64,000 nucleotides of DNA from the NCBI GenBank assembly GCA_002345545.1, contig DDVW01000007.1, positions 62,482-126,481 on the forward strand, given 5' to 3'. The notes under the pieces were generated by a model. The model had not been told where the DNA came from and did not search any database. It saw only the letters and a program-made list of their open reading frames with translations. The DNA is from Stenotrophomonas sp. UBA2302. GTDB lineage: Bacteria; Pseudomonadota; Gammaproteobacteria; Xanthomonadales; Xanthomonadaceae. Of this stretch, positions 8,437 to 18,104 are shown one piece after another. The position numbers and the translations under genes were made by a program. How positions within the stretch are numbered: the stretch's first letter is position 1; each line of letters opens with the position of its first letter.

Positions 8437-10254
8437 ATGAACCTGCGTCCCCTGGCCTGTGCCGTTTCGCTGTCGCTGGCCACCGTGCTCAGCGCCTGTT
8501 CGCCGTCCACACCGCCAGCCGCCAACGAGGCCGCCGGCCAGGCCGAGCAGGCCGACAAGGCCGAACAGTTGAACCAGCTCTATGCCGACTATTGGGAAGG
8601 CGTGCTCAAGCTGAATCCGCTGCAGGCCACCTTCCAGGGTGACAACCGCTACAACGACCAGCTGCCGGATTTCGCCTCGGCGCAGTTCCGCCAGCAGAGC
8701 CACGACTTCACCACCGAGTGGCTGGGCAAGGTGGAAAAGCTCGGCGAGGCGGGCCTGAGCGGGCAGGACCTGCTCAGCTACCGCATCTTCGTGAAGGAGC
8801 AGCAGCAGGCGCTGGAAGCGGAGAAGTTCCCGAGCTGGATGATGCCGGTCAACCAGATGGGCTCGACCGTGAGCTATGCGGTGATGCTGGGCTCGGGCCA
8901 GGTGGCGCAGCCGTTCAAGACGGTGAAGGACTACGACAACTGGCTGGCGCGTGCGGCGCGCATCCCGGTGGTGCTGGATACCGAGATCGCCAACATGCGC
9001 GAGGGCATCAAGGCCGGCGTGGTGCAGCCGCGCGTGCTGATCGAAAAGGTGGTGCCGCAGTTCGACGAACTGATCACCGCCAAGGCCGAGGACAGCCAGT
9101 TCTGGGGACCGATCAAGGCCATGCCGGCCGATTTCCCGCAGGCCGACAAGGACCGCCTGACCGCCGCCTACCGCACGCTGATCAGCGATCAGCTGATGCC
9201 GGCGATCAGGAAGCAGCGTGACTTCATCGCCAACGAGTACCTGCCTGCCACCCGCGACACGGTGAGCCTGGCCGCGCTGCCGGACGGCCAGGCGTGGTAT
9301 GCGTTCAACGCCAAGCAGAGCACCACCACCACGCAGACCCCGGAGCAGATCCATGAAATCGGCCTGGCCGAAGTGGCGCGCATCCACGGCGAGATCAACC
9401 AGGTGATGCAGCAGGTGGGCTTCAAGGGCTCGCTGCAGGATTTCTTCAAATTCATGCAGACCGACAAGCAGTTCGAGTTCAAGTCCGAAGAGGCGCTGCT
9501 GGAGCACTACCGCGGGCTGGAAGCCAAGGTCGAGGCCAACGTCGGCAAGCTGTTCTCGCTGACCCCGAAGGCCGGCTTCGAGATCCGTCCGGTGGAGGCG
9601 TTCCGCGCCAAGTCGGCGGCCGGTGGCTCCTACATGTCGCCGAGTGAGGACGGCAGCCGCCCGGGCATCTTCTACGTCAACACGTACGATCTGCCCACGC
9701 GCAAGACCTGGGACGCGGAGGACCTGTTCCTGCACGAGGCCATCCCCGGCCACCACTTCCAGCTGGCGCTGCAGCAGGAGCTGACCGGCGTGCCGGCGTT
9801 CCGCCGCTTTGGTGGCGAGACCGCCTTCATCGAAGGCTGGGGCCTGTACGCAGAGAGCCTGGGCAAGGACTTGGGCGTGTACACCGACCCGTACAGCTAC
9901 TTCGGCCGCCTGCAGGGCGAGCTGTGGCGCGCGGTGCGGCTGGTGGTCGATACCGGCCTGCATTCGAAGAACTGGAGCCGCCAGCAGGTGCTGGACTACA
10001 TGTTCGCCAACTCCTCGGTGAGCGAGCCCGACGCCATTGCCGAAGCCGAGCGTTACATCGCCTGGCCGGGCCAGGCGCTGGCCTACAAGACCGGCGAGCT
10101 GAAGATCCAGGAACTGCGCAAGCGTGCCGAGCAGAAGCTGGGCGACAAGTTTGACATCCGCCAGTTCCACGCCGAAGTGCTCAAGGACGGCTCGGTGCCG
10201 CTGGAAGTGCTGGAACAGAAGGTCGACGCCTGGATCGCTGACGCCGGCAAATAA
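8437..10254 (+). CDS. DUF885-family exported lipoprotein, putative metallohydrolase
   Basis: A 605-residue protein starting with a lipoprotein signal (Cys21 in LSAC), then an Ala/Glu-rich linker, then the DUF885 domain. The family's zinc-peptidase-like signature HEAIPGHH lies at 433-440, followed by a GGETAFIEGWGLYAE block with a Glu likely to act as a third ligand. Family members are annotated as putative peptidases or carboxypeptidases; activity is not established for most. In-frame starts upstream at 8371 and 8398 would bury the signal peptide, so I chose 8437. Confidence 0.85.
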   Translation: MNLRPLACAVSLSLATVLSACSPSTPPAANEAAGQAEQADKAEQLNQLYADYWEGVLKLNPLQATFQGDNRYNDQLPDFASAQFRQQSHDFTTEWLGKVEKLGEAGLSGQDLLSYRIFVKEQQQALEAEKFPSWMMPVNQMGSTVSYAVMLGSGQVAQPFKTVKDYDNWLARAARIPVVLDTEIANMREGIKAGVVQPRVLIEKVVPQFDELITAKAEDSQFWGPIKAMPADFPQADKDRLTAAYRTLISDQLMPAIRKQRDFIANEYLPATRDTVSLAALPDGQAWYAFNAKQSTTTTQTPEQIHEIGLAEVARIHGEINQVMQQVGFKGSLQDFFKFMQTDKQFEFKSEEALLEHYRGLEAKVEANVGKLFSLTPKAGFEIRPVEAFRAKSAAGGSYMSPSEDGSRPGIFYVNTYDLPTRKTWDAEDLFLHEAIPGHHFQLALQQELTGVPAFRRFGGETAFIEGWGLYAESLGKDLGVYTDPYSYFGRLQGELWRAVRLVVDTGLHSKNWSRQQVLDYMFANSSVSEPDAIAEAERYIAWPGQALAYKTGELKIQELRKRAEQKLGDKFDIRQFHAEVLKDGSVPLEVLEQKVDAWIADAGK

Positions 10255-10269
10255 ACGGCCGGCGCAACC

Positions 10270-10332
10270 TTGCAGCAGGAGTGGCCGACACCGCTCCTGC
10301 CGCTGCAGGAGCGACGTGAGTGGCGACAGCCC
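10270..10332. repeat. REP-like intergenic repeat
   Basis: A hairpin with GCAGGAG / CTCCTGC arms is followed by CAGGAGCGACGTGAGTGGCG. This resembles the GTAGGAGCGAC...GTCGCGAC family of short repeats widespread in xanthomonad genomes. Only one copy is evident here, so the assignment rests on family knowledge. Confidence 0.35.
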
Positions 10333-10405
10333 CCCGAGCCCCCGGCCCGGGCGACGTAGTGTTCCAGCCATCACCGTGCGACCTGCCGCCCGGCTGTGCC
10401 AAAGT

Positions 10406-10456
10406 GCAGGCCCGCGACCGGCCCCGTCAGTGCGCCGGTCGCGGGCCTGCTTTGCT
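10406..10456 (+). terminator. Long-stem hairpin terminator
   Basis: A perfect 17-bp inverted repeat (10406-10422 and 10434-10450) with an 11-base loop is followed by TTTGCT. It lies after the DUF885 gene and 20 bases before the next start. It probably ends the DUF885 transcript, or attenuates read-through. Confidence 0.6.
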
Positions 10457-10475
10457 CACCCACCGCGTACCGTTG

Positions 10476-11654
10476 ATGACTTTTATCGTTTCGCTGCTGC
10501 TGCCGTTGCTCGCCTTCCTGTTCTGGCGGCCGGTCAATCCCCTGACCCGATCACAACGCCGCTGGCGTACCGGCATCAGCCTGCTGCTGGCCCTGAGCGG
10601 ACTGGCATTTGCCACGCTGTGGCGGCTGGATGTGTTCGATTACGCGGTGGAAGCGTGGATCCAGCTGGCGTTCGGCTGGGTGCTGGTGATGTTTATTCTG
10701 GCGCTGGCATTCGTGCTGTTGCGCGAGGCCGGATGGCTGCTGTCACGGCTGCTGCCGCGCAGCTCGCGGCTGGCCACGGTATGGCACGGCGTCGGCCTCA
10801 ATCACGGCGCGGCGGCTTTGATCGTGCTGCTGGCGACGCTGGGCATCTGGAACGGCCTGAAGCCGCCGCCGGTGCAGGAGCGCGAACTGGTGGTGCCGAA
10901 TCTGCCGGCGGAGATGGACGGGCTGCGGGTGGCGGTACTGGCCGACCTGCATATCAGCCCGGTCAAACGCGGCTGGCGCACCGAGCGGATCGTGGCGGCG
11001 ACGCTGGCGGTGAAACCCGACCTGATCGTGCTGCCCGGTGACATGGTCGATGGCGAGGTCGAGGACACCGCGGCCTTCGTCACCGCGCTGGCGAAACTAC
11101 AGGCGCCGCACGGCGTGTGGCTGGCGCCGGGCAACCACGAGTACTACCACGGCTATACGCGCTGGATGGCGCATTTCCGGCAGATGGGGCTGGGCGTGCT
11201 GGAGAACCAGACTGCCACGCTGACCATCAACTGCCGGACGATGGCGCTGTCGGGCGTGGGCGATCTGGCCGCGCTGCGGGCGGCACCGTATATGCGCGGC
11301 GGACTGGCGCCGGACCTGCCGGCGGTGGTCGCGGCGGCCAAGGGCAGCGACGTGCATGTGCTGCTCGCCCACCAGCCCAAGCAGGCGCGCGCGGCTGTGG
11401 CGACCGGCGCGGTGGACCTGCAGATCTCCGGCCATACCCACGGCGGCCACATCCTCGGCTTCGACCGCTGGGTGGTGGCGCCGGCCAACCACGGCTATGT
11501 GCGTGGCGAGTACCGGCTGCAGGACATGACGCTGTTCGTCAGCAGTGGGGCGGGGCAGTGGGATGGCTTCACCGCGCGACTGGGCGTGCCGTCGCGGATC
11601 GAGGTGCTGGTGCTGCGGTCCGCTCCGGCAGTGAAGGCCGACGGCAGCCGCTGA
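10476..11654 (+). CDS. Membrane-anchored calcineurin-like metallophosphoesterase
   Basis: A 392-residue protein. Four hydrophobic segments lie in residues 1-127, then a metallophosphoesterase domain with all metal motifs: ADLH (Asp157, His159), GDMVDG at 188-193, GNHEYY at 219-224, an AHQP His and GHTHGG. The layout is like the YkuE/YaeI-type phosphodiesterases that act at the membrane on phospholipid-like substrates. The start is the ATG at 10476, giving the first membrane helix immediately; an upstream in-frame extension is arginine- and proline-rich and unlikely. A second protein of this class is at 42185-43078. Confidence 0.85.
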   Translation: MTFIVSLLLPLLAFLFWRPVNPLTRSQRRWRTGISLLLALSGLAFATLWRLDVFDYAVEAWIQLAFGWVLVMFILALAFVLLREAGWLLSRLLPRSSRLATVWHGVGLNHGAAALIVLLATLGIWNGLKPPPVQERELVVPNLPAEMDGLRVAVLADLHISPVKRGWRTERIVAATLAVKPDLIVLPGDMVDGEVEDTAAFVTALAKLQAPHGVWLAPGNHEYYHGYTRWMAHFRQMGLGVLENQTATLTINCRTMALSGVGDLAALRAAPYMRGGLAPDLPAVVAAAKGSDVHVLLAHQPKQARAAVATGAVDLQISGHTHGGHILGFDRWVVAPANHGYVRGEYRLQDMTLFVSSGAGQWDGFTARLGVPSRIEVLVLRSAPAVKADGSR

Positions 11655-11675
11655 GGCGGCAAAACACGCCGCTAC

Positions 11676-12185
11676 TCAGGTATCCGGGCCGGTATCGACC
11701 TTGCCGGCACTGGTCAGGCTGTCGGGCATCAGCCGCGGCAACATGCCGACCACCGCCAGTGCCGCCAGCGTGGTGGCCACGGCCACCATCTGCATACCCA
11801 TGCCGGCAGCCATGCCGATCGCGGCGGTCATCCAGATGCCGGCGGCAGTGGTCAGGCCCTGCACGCGTTCCTCCTTGTCCAGCTTGAGGATGGCGCCGGC
11901 ACCGAGAAAACCGATGCCCGAAACGATGCCCTGCATCACCCGGGTGACATCGTCCAGACTGGCGCCGGCCTGCAGCGGCGCCAGCACGAACAGCGCCGAG
12001 CCCAGGCTGACCAGGATGTGGGTCTTCAGTCCGGCGGCGCGGCCCTTGCTTTCACGCTCCAGCCCCAGCGCACCGCCGAGCACGATGGCGGTGAGCAGGC
12101 GCGAGACGATGACCGTCAACGCGCCCACATCCGGAATGGCGAATTCAGCGGCCAGTGCCGGCCCGATCTGCGAAACGATGCCCAT
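11676..12185 (-). CDS. MgtC/SapB-family membrane protein
   Basis: A 169-residue inner-membrane protein with the MgtC hallmarks: a first helix with LLTAIVLGGALGLERE and KTHILVSLGSALF, the conserved GIGFLGAGAIL loop, and RVQGLTTAAGIWMTAAIGMAAG. MgtC proteins aid growth at low magnesium or in hosts, partly by acting on the F-ATPase or phosphate uptake; this copy lacks the longer C-terminal ACT-like domain. I prefer the ATG at 12185 to a TTG at 12203, because GGGAA sits just upstream. It is convergent with the phosphoesterase. Confidence 0.85.
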   Translation of the reverse strand: MGIVSQIGPALAAEFAIPDVGALTVIVSRLLTAIVLGGALGLERESKGRAAGLKTHILVSLGSALFVLAPLQAGASLDDVTRVMQGIVSGIGFLGAGAILKLDKEERVQGLTTAAGIWMTAAIGMAAGMGMQMVAVATTLAALAVVGMLPRLMPDSLTSAGKVDTGPDT

Positions 12186-12307
12186 GCCGTGTTCCCAGCC
12201 CAAGGTATGCGGAGCGATGGTGGCATGACGCGTGCGAAGGGGATTTCATGCCCGCGCAGGGTCGCGACCGGGATCACACGGAGAGCCGGCCCAGCCCCAG
12301 CGCAGGC

Positions 12308-13006
12308 TTAGAGCACGATCTGCTCGAAGTTCTCCACCCGGGGGTGGCCATGGGTGGATTCGCCGGTGCGCGGCATCGGATAGTCGGCCAGACGATCCAG
12401 CAGCACGGTCTGCAGGCCAGCCTCGCGGGCGGCGTCTAGTTCCTCGACGATGTCCGACAGGAACAGGATCTCACCCGGTGCGATGCCGATGGCCTCGGCG
12501 ATGCGGGCATAGCTGGCGGTTTCGCGCTTGCCGCCGACCTCGGTGTCGAAGTTGCCGGAGAACAGGCCGTTGAGGTCGCCCGCCTGGCTGAAGCCGAAGA
12601 ACAGCTTCTGCGCCGGCACCGAGCCGGAGGAGTACACGTACAGCGGCAGCCCCTGCGCATGCCAGCCGCGCAGCACCGCGGCCACTTCCGGATACAGGTG
12701 CGCGCTGTAGTCGCCGTTGCGGTAACCGGTCTCCCAGATCATGCCCTGCAGCGCCTTGAGCGCGGTGTGCTTGCGGTCCTGGTCGATCCAGCCCTGCAAC
12801 GTCTCCACGATCACTTCGTCCTGGCAGGCACTGGCGGCGATCTCGGTGGCCACCGCGTCCAGCCACTGCCGCACCTGCGGCTCATGGCCGTGGTCGCGCA
12901 CGAAACCGGGCAGGGCGGCGCGGGCATAGGGAAACAGCACTTCCTTGACGAAGGAGATGCTCGAGGTGGTGCCCTCGATGTCGGTGAGGATGGCGTTGAT
13001 GGTCAT
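12308..13006 (-). CDS. mtnC: Enolase-phosphatase E1 (methionine salvage)
   Basis: A 232-residue HAD-superfamily enzyme that enolises and dephosphorylates 2,3-diketo-5-methylthiopentyl-1-phosphate to the acireductone. HAD motif I appears as [14 protein letters not shown] at the N-terminus (catalytic Asp9 and Glu11), motif II as YSSGS, and motif IV as [12 protein letters not shown]. It is the third gene of the leftward mtnB-mtnD-mtnC operon and supplies the substrate of MtnD. A longer in-frame reading to 13285 overlaps mtnD and is not real. About 100 bases separate it from mtnD and contain a repeat hairpin. Confidence 0.95.
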   Translation of the reverse strand: MTINAILTDIEGTTSSISFVKEVLFPYARAALPGFVRDHGHEPQVRQWLDAVATEIAASACQDEVIVETLQGWIDQDRKHTALKALQGMIWETGYRNGDYSAHLYPEVAAVLRGWHAQGLPLYVYSSGSVPAQKLFFGFSQAGDLNGLFSGNFDTEVGGKRETASYARIAEAIGIAPGEILFLSDIVEELDAAREAGLQTVLLDRLADYPMPRTGESTHGHPRVENFEQIVL

Positions 13007-13075
13007 TGCTGCGTGTTCCTGCGCCGGGCGTGCCGGTGGGTGAGGCGGGTTCGATGCGGGCAGTTGAAGCCCGAT

Positions 13076-13099
13076 CCTTCTCCCGCTGGCGGGAGAAGG
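13076..13099. repeat. REP-like palindrome inside the mtn operon
   Basis: A perfect 11-base inverted repeat (CCTTCTCCCGC and its complement) with a 2-base centre lies between mtnD and mtnC. This CTTCTCCCGC...GCGGGAGAAG motif is a common xanthomonad intergenic repeat. It could also modulate mtnC expression or mRNA stability. Confidence 0.5.
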
Positions 13100-13107
13100 T
13101 GCAAGTG

Positions 13108-13662
13108 TCAGGTGGCGCTGGGTGCGTAGCGCGGGAAGCGCTGGGCGATGTCGGTGCCGGTGAAGTGGCCGACCCAGCCGTCCGGCTCGGTGAAGAAGCG
13201 GATCGCGGCGAAGTTCGGTTCCTCGCCCATATCGAACCAGTGGGTGACGCCATCCGGCACCGAGATCAGGTCGTCCTTGACGCATTCCACCGCGTAGACC
13301 TTGTCACCCACGTGCAGGGTGAACAGGCCCGAGCCGGCGACGAAGAAACGCACCTCGTCTTCCTTGTGGAAGTGCTCGTCGAGGAACTTGGCGCGGATCT
13401 CGGCGCGGTTGGGGTTGTCCGGGGCGATCGAGGCCACGTCCACGCTCTTGAAACCGTGCGCGGCGACCAGCCGGTCGATGTCCTCGCGGTAAGCGGCGAA
13501 CACTTCCTCCTGGCTGGCGCCCGGGGTGACCGGGTACCGGGCCTGCCAGCGTTCGAAGGTGACGCCGATCTTCTGCAGTTCGGCGGCGATGACGTCGCCG
13601 TCGTGACTGTCCAGCAATGGCGTGTCAGGGGCGGTGTCGTTGAAAATGCGCAGTCGGCTCAT
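13108..13662 (-). CDS. mtnD: Acireductone dioxygenase (methionine salvage)
   Basis: A 184-residue cupin enzyme that oxidises the acireductone to 4-methylthio-2-oxobutanoate (Fe form), the direct methionine precursor. Metal ligands are visible: His97 and His99 and Glu103 in EHFHKEDE, plus His141 in GVTHWFD. The length is normal for the family. It lies between mtnB and mtnC on the minus strand, matching pathway order except for the isomerase and kinase, which are not in this window. Confidence 0.95.
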   Translation of the reverse strand: MSRLRIFNDTAPDTPLLDSHDGDVIAAELQKIGVTFERWQARYPVTPGASQEEVFAAYREDIDRLVAAHGFKSVDVASIAPDNPNRAEIRAKFLDEHFHKEDEVRFFVAGSGLFTLHVGDKVYAVECVKDDLISVPDGVTHWFDMGEEPNFAAIRFFTEPDGWVGHFTGTDIAQRFPRYAPSAT

Positions 13663-13736
13663 GGCGGTGGACTCGACGGGGAAGGAAGTGTGGAGGCACA
13701 CACCGCAGTGGTGGGGTGCCGGATGGGGCGGGGCGA

Positions 13737-14384
13737 TCAGGCGTTGCCGCGCAGTTTGCGCAGCTCCAGCTCGCAGTGCAGCAGGAACTCGAAGGCTTCC
13801 AGATGGCGGCGCGCCTCGGCCATATCGCGGCCCCAGGCATACAGACCGTGGCCGTCGATCAGGTAGCCCCACATCGGCCCCTTGTCGAGTTCGGCTTCCA
13901 CCTGCGCGGCCAGCACGTCCATGTCCTGGGTGTTGGGAAACACCTTCAGGTCGACCGTGGTTTCGTGGGTGGAATTGCCGTGCAGGGCTTTCAGCAACTC
14001 GTAGCCGTCCAGACGGATATGGCCCTGGCCGGCGAACAGCCGCGAGGCGATGGTCTGCACTGGCGAGTGGGTGTGCAGCACGCAGCCGACCTCCGGGAAG
14101 CGGGCGTACAGCTGGGTGTGCAGCAGGGTTTCAGCCGAGGGCCGCAGTGGCCGGCCGACCGCCTTGCCGGCGAAGTCCACGACCATGATGTCGCTTTCGA
14201 CCAGCCGGCCCTTGTCCTTGCCGGACACGGTGATGGCGGCGTGGCGGTCATCGAGCCGGTGCGAGAAATTGCTGCTGGTGGCGGGCGTCCAGCCGGCGTG
14301 TGCCAGCTCGCGGACGTTGTCGATCAGCAGCTGGGCCAGTTCGCTCAGGTGCTGGGCATCGTAGGGGACGGGAACGGCGTTCAT
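13737..14384 (-). CDS. mtnB: Methylthioribulose-1-phosphate dehydratase
   Basis: A 215-residue class II aldolase-fold, zinc-dependent dehydratase. Zinc ligands lie in CVLHTHSP (His104, His106), with the C-terminal His in DGHGLYAWG; the likely catalytic Glu is in SAETLLHT (Glu85). It converts 5-methylthioribulose-1-phosphate to the diketo intermediate used by MtnC. It is the first gene of the mtnBDC operon. The leader upstream of its ATG carries two dyads listed separately. Confidence 0.95.
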   Translation of the reverse strand: MNAVPVPYDAQHLSELAQLLIDNVRELAHAGWTPATSSNFSHRLDDRHAAITVSGKDKGRLVESDIMVVDFAGKAVGRPLRPSAETLLHTQLYARFPEVGCVLHTHSPVQTIASRLFAGQGHIRLDGYELLKALHGNSTHETTVDLKVFPNTQDMDVLAAQVEAELDKGPMWGYLIDGHGLYAWGRDMAEARRHLEAFEFLLHCELELRKLRGNA

Positions 14385-14416
14385 GGCGGCATTCTACTAA
14401 GAATGGCCACTGATTC

Positions 14417-14441
14417 ATCCATTCATCCGGATGGAATGGAT
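14417..14441. promoter_or_regulatory. Dyad in the mtnB leader
   Basis: 8-base arms ATCCATTC / GAATGGAT flank a 9-base centre that itself contains most of a second palindrome (CATCCGGATG). It lies 33-57 bases upstream of the mtnB ATG. The shape fits an operator for a dimeric repressor or an RNA stem. No known methionine-regulator consensus (MetJ, SahR) matches clearly. Confidence 0.45.
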
Positions 14442-14453
14442 GTGTTTCCGGAG

Positions 14454-14479
14454 TGGCTCGCCGTGACAGGCGACAGCCA
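14454..14479 (-). promoter_or_regulatory. Stem-loop in the mtnB leader
   Basis: A 9-bp bulged stem, TGGC+TCGCC against GGCGA+GCCA, has a 6-base loop. It lies 70-95 bases upstream of mtnB, next to the dyad at 14417-14441. It could be part of a structured 5' leader; no named riboswitch is recognised. Confidence 0.35.
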
Positions 14480-14582
14480 TCGGGTTGCGACCGGTTGGGC
14501 GAAGTAGCTGGAGTGGAATTTCCGCCTCCGGAGCCGGCAGGGGTGGCCGGTATTCCACGCTCCCATGTCCCTCTACGGACTG

Positions 14583-14621
14583 GAAAAAAACTCCGGCCCG
14601 TCCAGGAAGAACGGGCCGGTT
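14583..14621 (-). terminator. Terminator of the Entner-Doudoroff operon
   Basis: A 9-bp stem CCGGCCCGT / ACGGGCCGG with a 9-base loop runs into seven A residues at 14584-14590, a U-tract on the minus strand. It lies about 30 bases after the eda stop. Confidence 0.9.
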
Positions 14622-14649
14622 TCAGCAGCTCAAGGCTTGTGACAGCCGA

Positions 14650-15309
14650 TCAGCCGGCGCGCGCCTGGCGGACGATGGCGGCCGCAGCGGCGGCGGACTT
14701 CTTCACTTCGTCCCATTGCCCGGCGCGGATCCAGCTGTCCTGCACCATCCACGAGCCGCCGATGCAGACCACGTTCTTCTGCGACAGGTAGTCGCCGGCA
14801 GTGGCTTCGGTGATGCCACCGGTGGGGCACAGCTTCAGCTCGGGGATCGGACCGGCCACGCCCTTGATCATCGCCAGCCCGCCCACGGCAGTGGCGGGGA
14901 ACAGTTTGCAGATGCGGAAACCGCGTGCGACCAGTGCCAGCAGCTCGGTCGGCGAGGCCGCACCCGGCACCACCGGCAGCGGTGCCGCTGCCAGGGCGTC
15001 GGCCATATGCGCCGGCGTACCCGGCGTCACCAGGAAGTCGGCACCGGCATCGATGGCGCGCTGCATCTGCTCGATCGTCAGCACCGTACCGGCGCCGACG
15101 ACCACATCGGGCAGCTCGCGCTTGAGCATGGCCAGTGCATCCATCGCCACCGGCGTGCGCAGGGTCAACTCGATGGCGGACAGGCCGCCTTCCAGCAACG
15201 CGGCACTGACCGCGCGGGCCTGGTCGAGGGTGTGGACGGTGACCACGGGCAGAATGCCGGCTGCGCTGAGCAGCTGTTCGGCGCGGTCCTGGTGCTGGGC
15301 GATGCTCAT
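14650..15309 (-). CDS. eda: KDPG/KHG aldolase
   Basis: A 219-residue class I aldolase that cleaves 2-keto-3-deoxy-6-phosphogluconate to pyruvate and glyceraldehyde-3-phosphate, the last Entner-Doudoroff step. The Schiff-base Lys135 is in ICKLFPA and the catalytic Glu47 in AIELTLRT; the GAGTVLT and PTGGI phosphate-site loops are present. GAGGAA precedes the ATG at 15309; a longer frame to 15486 is unsupported. It is the last gene of zwf-glk-pgl-edd-eda. Confidence 0.96.
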   Translation of the reverse strand: MSIAQHQDRAEQLLSAAGILPVVTVHTLDQARAVSAALLEGGLSAIELTLRTPVAMDALAMLKRELPDVVVGAGTVLTIEQMQRAIDAGADFLVTPGTPAHMADALAAAPLPVVPGAASPTELLALVARGFRICKLFPATAVGGLAMIKGVAGPIPELKLCPTGGITEATAGDYLSQKNVVCIGGSWMVQDSWIRAGQWDEVKKSAAAAAAIVRQARAG

Positions 15310-15361
15310 TGTGTTCCTCGTACTGGCGGTAGGCGCGCCGCAGTGAGCGGCACGCGGAAGA

Positions 15362-17278
15362 TCAGGCGTCCTTGGCTTCATGCGGCGCAGCGGCGGCCGC
15401 GGCGTCATGACCCAGTTCGTATTCGGCGTCGTACTCCCAGAAGCTGCCATCGGCACGGACCGGGCCGCAGGAAATCGAGATGGCACCCTGGTCGGCCGGG
15501 CCGACGATGCGGCGGTTCATCGCGAACAGGTTGCGGCCCATGTCGTTGCCGGCCGGCGCGGTATTGGCGGCAATACCACGCGCTGCCCATTCGGCCGGGT
15601 CCACCCGCACTTCCAGCGTGCCGGCTTCGCCGTCCAGGCGGATGATGTCGCCTTCGCGGACACGCGCGATGGGACCACCACGTGCAGCCTCGGGGGTGAC
15701 GTGGATCGCGGCGGGAATCTTGCCGGAGGCGCCGGACAGGCGGCCGTCGGTGACCAGCGCCACGCGCCGGCCCTGGTTCTGCAGCAGGCCCAGCAACGGT
15801 GCCAGCGAATGCAGCTCCGGCATCCCGTTGGCACGCGGCCCCTGGTAGCGGACCACGGCGACGAAGTCCTGTGGCAGCGCGCCGGCGGCGTGCAGCTTGT
15901 TCAACACCTGCGGTGCATCGACCACCACGGCCGGCGCTTCGATGGTGCGGAATTGCGGCTTCACCGCCGACAGCTTGATCAGTGAATTGCCGATGTTGCC
16001 CTTCAGCAGGCGCAGGCCGCCCTGGGCCTCGAACGGATTGGCGACCGGCCGCACCACGTCCTCGTCACCGCTGACCGCGGCGGCGGGCACGTAGCCGACC
16101 TTGCCATCGAGCAGGCGCGGCTCCTGCGCATAGGCGCGCATGCCGCCCTCGGCGATGGTGGCCAGGTCGTCGTGCATCAGTCCGGCGTCCATCAGTTCGC
16201 GGAACACGAAGGCCGGGCCGCCGGCCGCGGCGAAGCGGTTCACGTCGGCTTCGCCATTGGGGTAGACGTGGGTCAGCAGCGGCACGATCTGCGAGAGCTG
16301 GTCCATGTCGTCCCAGGTCAGCACGATGCCGGCCGCGCGGGCCACCGCGATCCAGTGGATGCTGTGGTTGGTGGAGCCGCCGGTGGCCATCAGCGCGACG
16401 ATGGCGTTGACGATGGCACGCTCGTCGATCAGCCGGCCCAGCGGGCGGAAATCATCGCCCAGCGCGCAGATGTCCAGCGCACGCGCGGTGGCCGCGCGGG
16501 TGAGTGCATCGCGCAGCGGCAGTTCCGGATTGACGAACGAAGCGCCCGGCAGCTGCACGCCCATCGCCTCCAGCAGCACCTGGTTGGAGTTGGCGGTGCC
16601 GTAGAAGGTGCAGGTGCCTGCGGCGTGGTAGGACGCCGATTCGGCTTCCAGCAGCTCCTCGCGGCTGGCTTCGCCGGCGGCGTAGCGCTCGCGGACTTCG
16701 GCCTTCTTCTTGTTGGGGATGCCCGGGGTCATCGGCCCGGCCGGCACGAACACCGCCGGCAGGTGGCCGAACGCCAGCGCGCCGATCAGCAGGCCCGGCA
16801 CGATCTTGTCGCACACGCCCAGATAGATCGCGCTGTCGAACATGTCGTGGCTCAGGCCGATCGCGGTGGACTGGGCGATCACGTCGCGCGAGAACAGCGA
16901 CAGCTCCATGCCGCCACGGCCCTGGGTGACGCCGTCGCACATCGCCGGCACGGCGCCGGCGACCTGCGCGGTGGCGCCCAGCTCACGGGCGGTCTGGCGG
17001 ATCAGCTCGGGGTAGTGCTCGAACGGCTGGTGCGCCGAGAGCATGTCGTTGTAGGCGGTGATGATACCGATGTTGGCGGTGACATCGGCGCGCAGGCGGC
17101 CCTTGTCGGTCGGGCCACAGGCGGCGAACGCATGGGCCAGGTTGCCGCAGCTCAGGCGCGAGCGGAACGGGCCTTCGCGCAGTGCCGCATCGATGCCGGC
17201 CAGATAGGCGGCGCGGGACGCAGCGCTGCGCTGGATGATGCGTTCGGTGATGGCGTGGATTTTCGGATGCAGGCTCAT
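15362..17278 (-). CDS. edd: 6-phosphogluconate dehydratase
   Basis: A 638-residue member of the IlvD/Edd dehydratase family with an Fe-S cluster. It dehydrates 6-phosphogluconate to KDPG. Cluster cysteines lie in [15 protein letters not shown] and near YLGVCDKI; the C-terminal substrate region SGASGKIPA follows. The length matches canonical Edd. It is followed 52 bases later by eda and preceded about 100 bases upstream by pgl. Confidence 0.96.
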   Translation of the reverse strand: MSLHPKIHAITERIIQRSAASRAAYLAGIDAALREGPFRSRLSCGNLAHAFAACGPTDKGRLRADVTANIGIITAYNDMLSAHQPFEHYPELIRQTARELGATAQVAGAVPAMCDGVTQGRGGMELSLFSRDVIAQSTAIGLSHDMFDSAIYLGVCDKIVPGLLIGALAFGHLPAVFVPAGPMTPGIPNKKKAEVRERYAAGEASREELLEAESASYHAAGTCTFYGTANSNQVLLEAMGVQLPGASFVNPELPLRDALTRAATARALDICALGDDFRPLGRLIDERAIVNAIVALMATGGSTNHSIHWIAVARAAGIVLTWDDMDQLSQIVPLLTHVYPNGEADVNRFAAAGGPAFVFRELMDAGLMHDDLATIAEGGMRAYAQEPRLLDGKVGYVPAAAVSGDEDVVRPVANPFEAQGGLRLLKGNIGNSLIKLSAVKPQFRTIEAPAVVVDAPQVLNKLHAAGALPQDFVAVVRYQGPRANGMPELHSLAPLLGLLQNQGRRVALVTDGRLSGASGKIPAAIHVTPEAARGGPIARVREGDIIRLDGEAGTLEVRVDPAEWAARGIAANTAPAGNDMGRNLFAMNRRIVGPADQGAISISCGPVRADGSFWEYDAEYELGHDAAAAAAPHEAKDA

Positions 17279-17384
17279 GGGCTACCAGCTGTGATGAGAG
17301 GCGGGGTCCAGGTGCGCAGGCGCGCCACGGCTGGGCCGGGTGGGGAGCTCCCCGTCACCTGTGCGGGGCGGGGAGCCGGGAGGT

Positions 17385-18104
17385 TCAGGCACACCAGTGC
17401 ACGCGCAGGCGGGTGCCGGGGGCATTGATGGCGGCAAGCACCGGATAGCGGGACACATTGCCGGAGGCGAGCGCGGCATCGAGCACATCCAGCTTCTGCT
17501 GCCCGCGCAACAGCAGCAGGCGCGTCTTGATCGGCTCGAAACCCTTGGGCGTCAGGGTGATGCGCAGCGGCCAGCCGTTGGCGACCGGGCAGCCGCTGGC
17601 ATCCAGTGCGGCATAGGTCTGCGAGCTGCGCAGGGTGCGATCCAGATCGACAGACTCCGGGAACAGCGACGCGGTGTGGCCGTCGTTGCCCATGCCCAGC
17701 ACCACCAGACAGGCCGGCTGGGTGTGCTGCGCCACGAGGTTGGCATCGTGCACGCACTCGGCCAGCGGTTTGCCGACCCGCACCAGCGGATCGAAGTGTG
17801 CGCCTTCGGCATGGTTCAGGAAGTTGTTGCGGACCAGCCAGGCATTGCTGTCGCTGTCCTGCGGCGACAGCCAGCGCTCATCGGCCAGGCCCACTTCCAC
17901 CCGCGCCCATTCCAGCGGGGCCGCGGCCAGAGCCTCGTAGACGGGAGCTGGCGTGGTGCCGCCGGACAGCAGCATCCGGGCACGGCCACGCTGTTCGATT
18001 TCATGGGCCAGTACCGTTTCCATTTCCCGGGCCACGCCCTCGGTCCACGCATCGGCATCGGCATGGCGGATCAGCGAGATACGGTCCGAACTCACAGCAC
18101 TCAT
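17385..18104 (-). CDS. pgl: 6-phosphogluconolactonase
   Basis: A 239-residue DevB-type lactonase that hydrolyses 6-phosphogluconolactone. Signature blocks LSGGTTPAPVYEAL and VGLADERWLSPQDSDSN are near residues 50-90, and VVLGMGNDGHTASLFP is in the middle. Its ATG overlaps the glk stop by ATGA, so translation is probably coupled. Confidence 0.95.
   Translation of the reverse strand: MSAVSSDRISLIRHADADAWTEGVAREMETVLAHEIEQRGRARMLLSGGTTPAPVYEALAAAPLEWARVEVGLADERWLSPQDSDSNAWLVRNNFLNHAEGAHFDPLVRVGKPLAECVHDANLVAQHTQPACLVVLGMGNDGHTASLFPESVDLDRTLRSSQTYAALDASGCPVANGWPLRITLTPKGFEPIKTRLLLLRGQQKLDVLDAALASGNVSRYPVLAAINAPGTRLRVHWCA

Noticed and set aside
7564-10374. 936-codon open frame on the minus strand
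   Set aside because: It is antisense to the DUF885 lipoprotein and runs into the permease in another frame. Composition is His/Gln/Arg-rich, as expected from the complement of GC3-rich codons; no domain motifs.
14385-14582. SAM-I type riboswitch upstream of mtnB
   Set aside because: The conserved SAM-I core segments are not present; only generic stems are visible.
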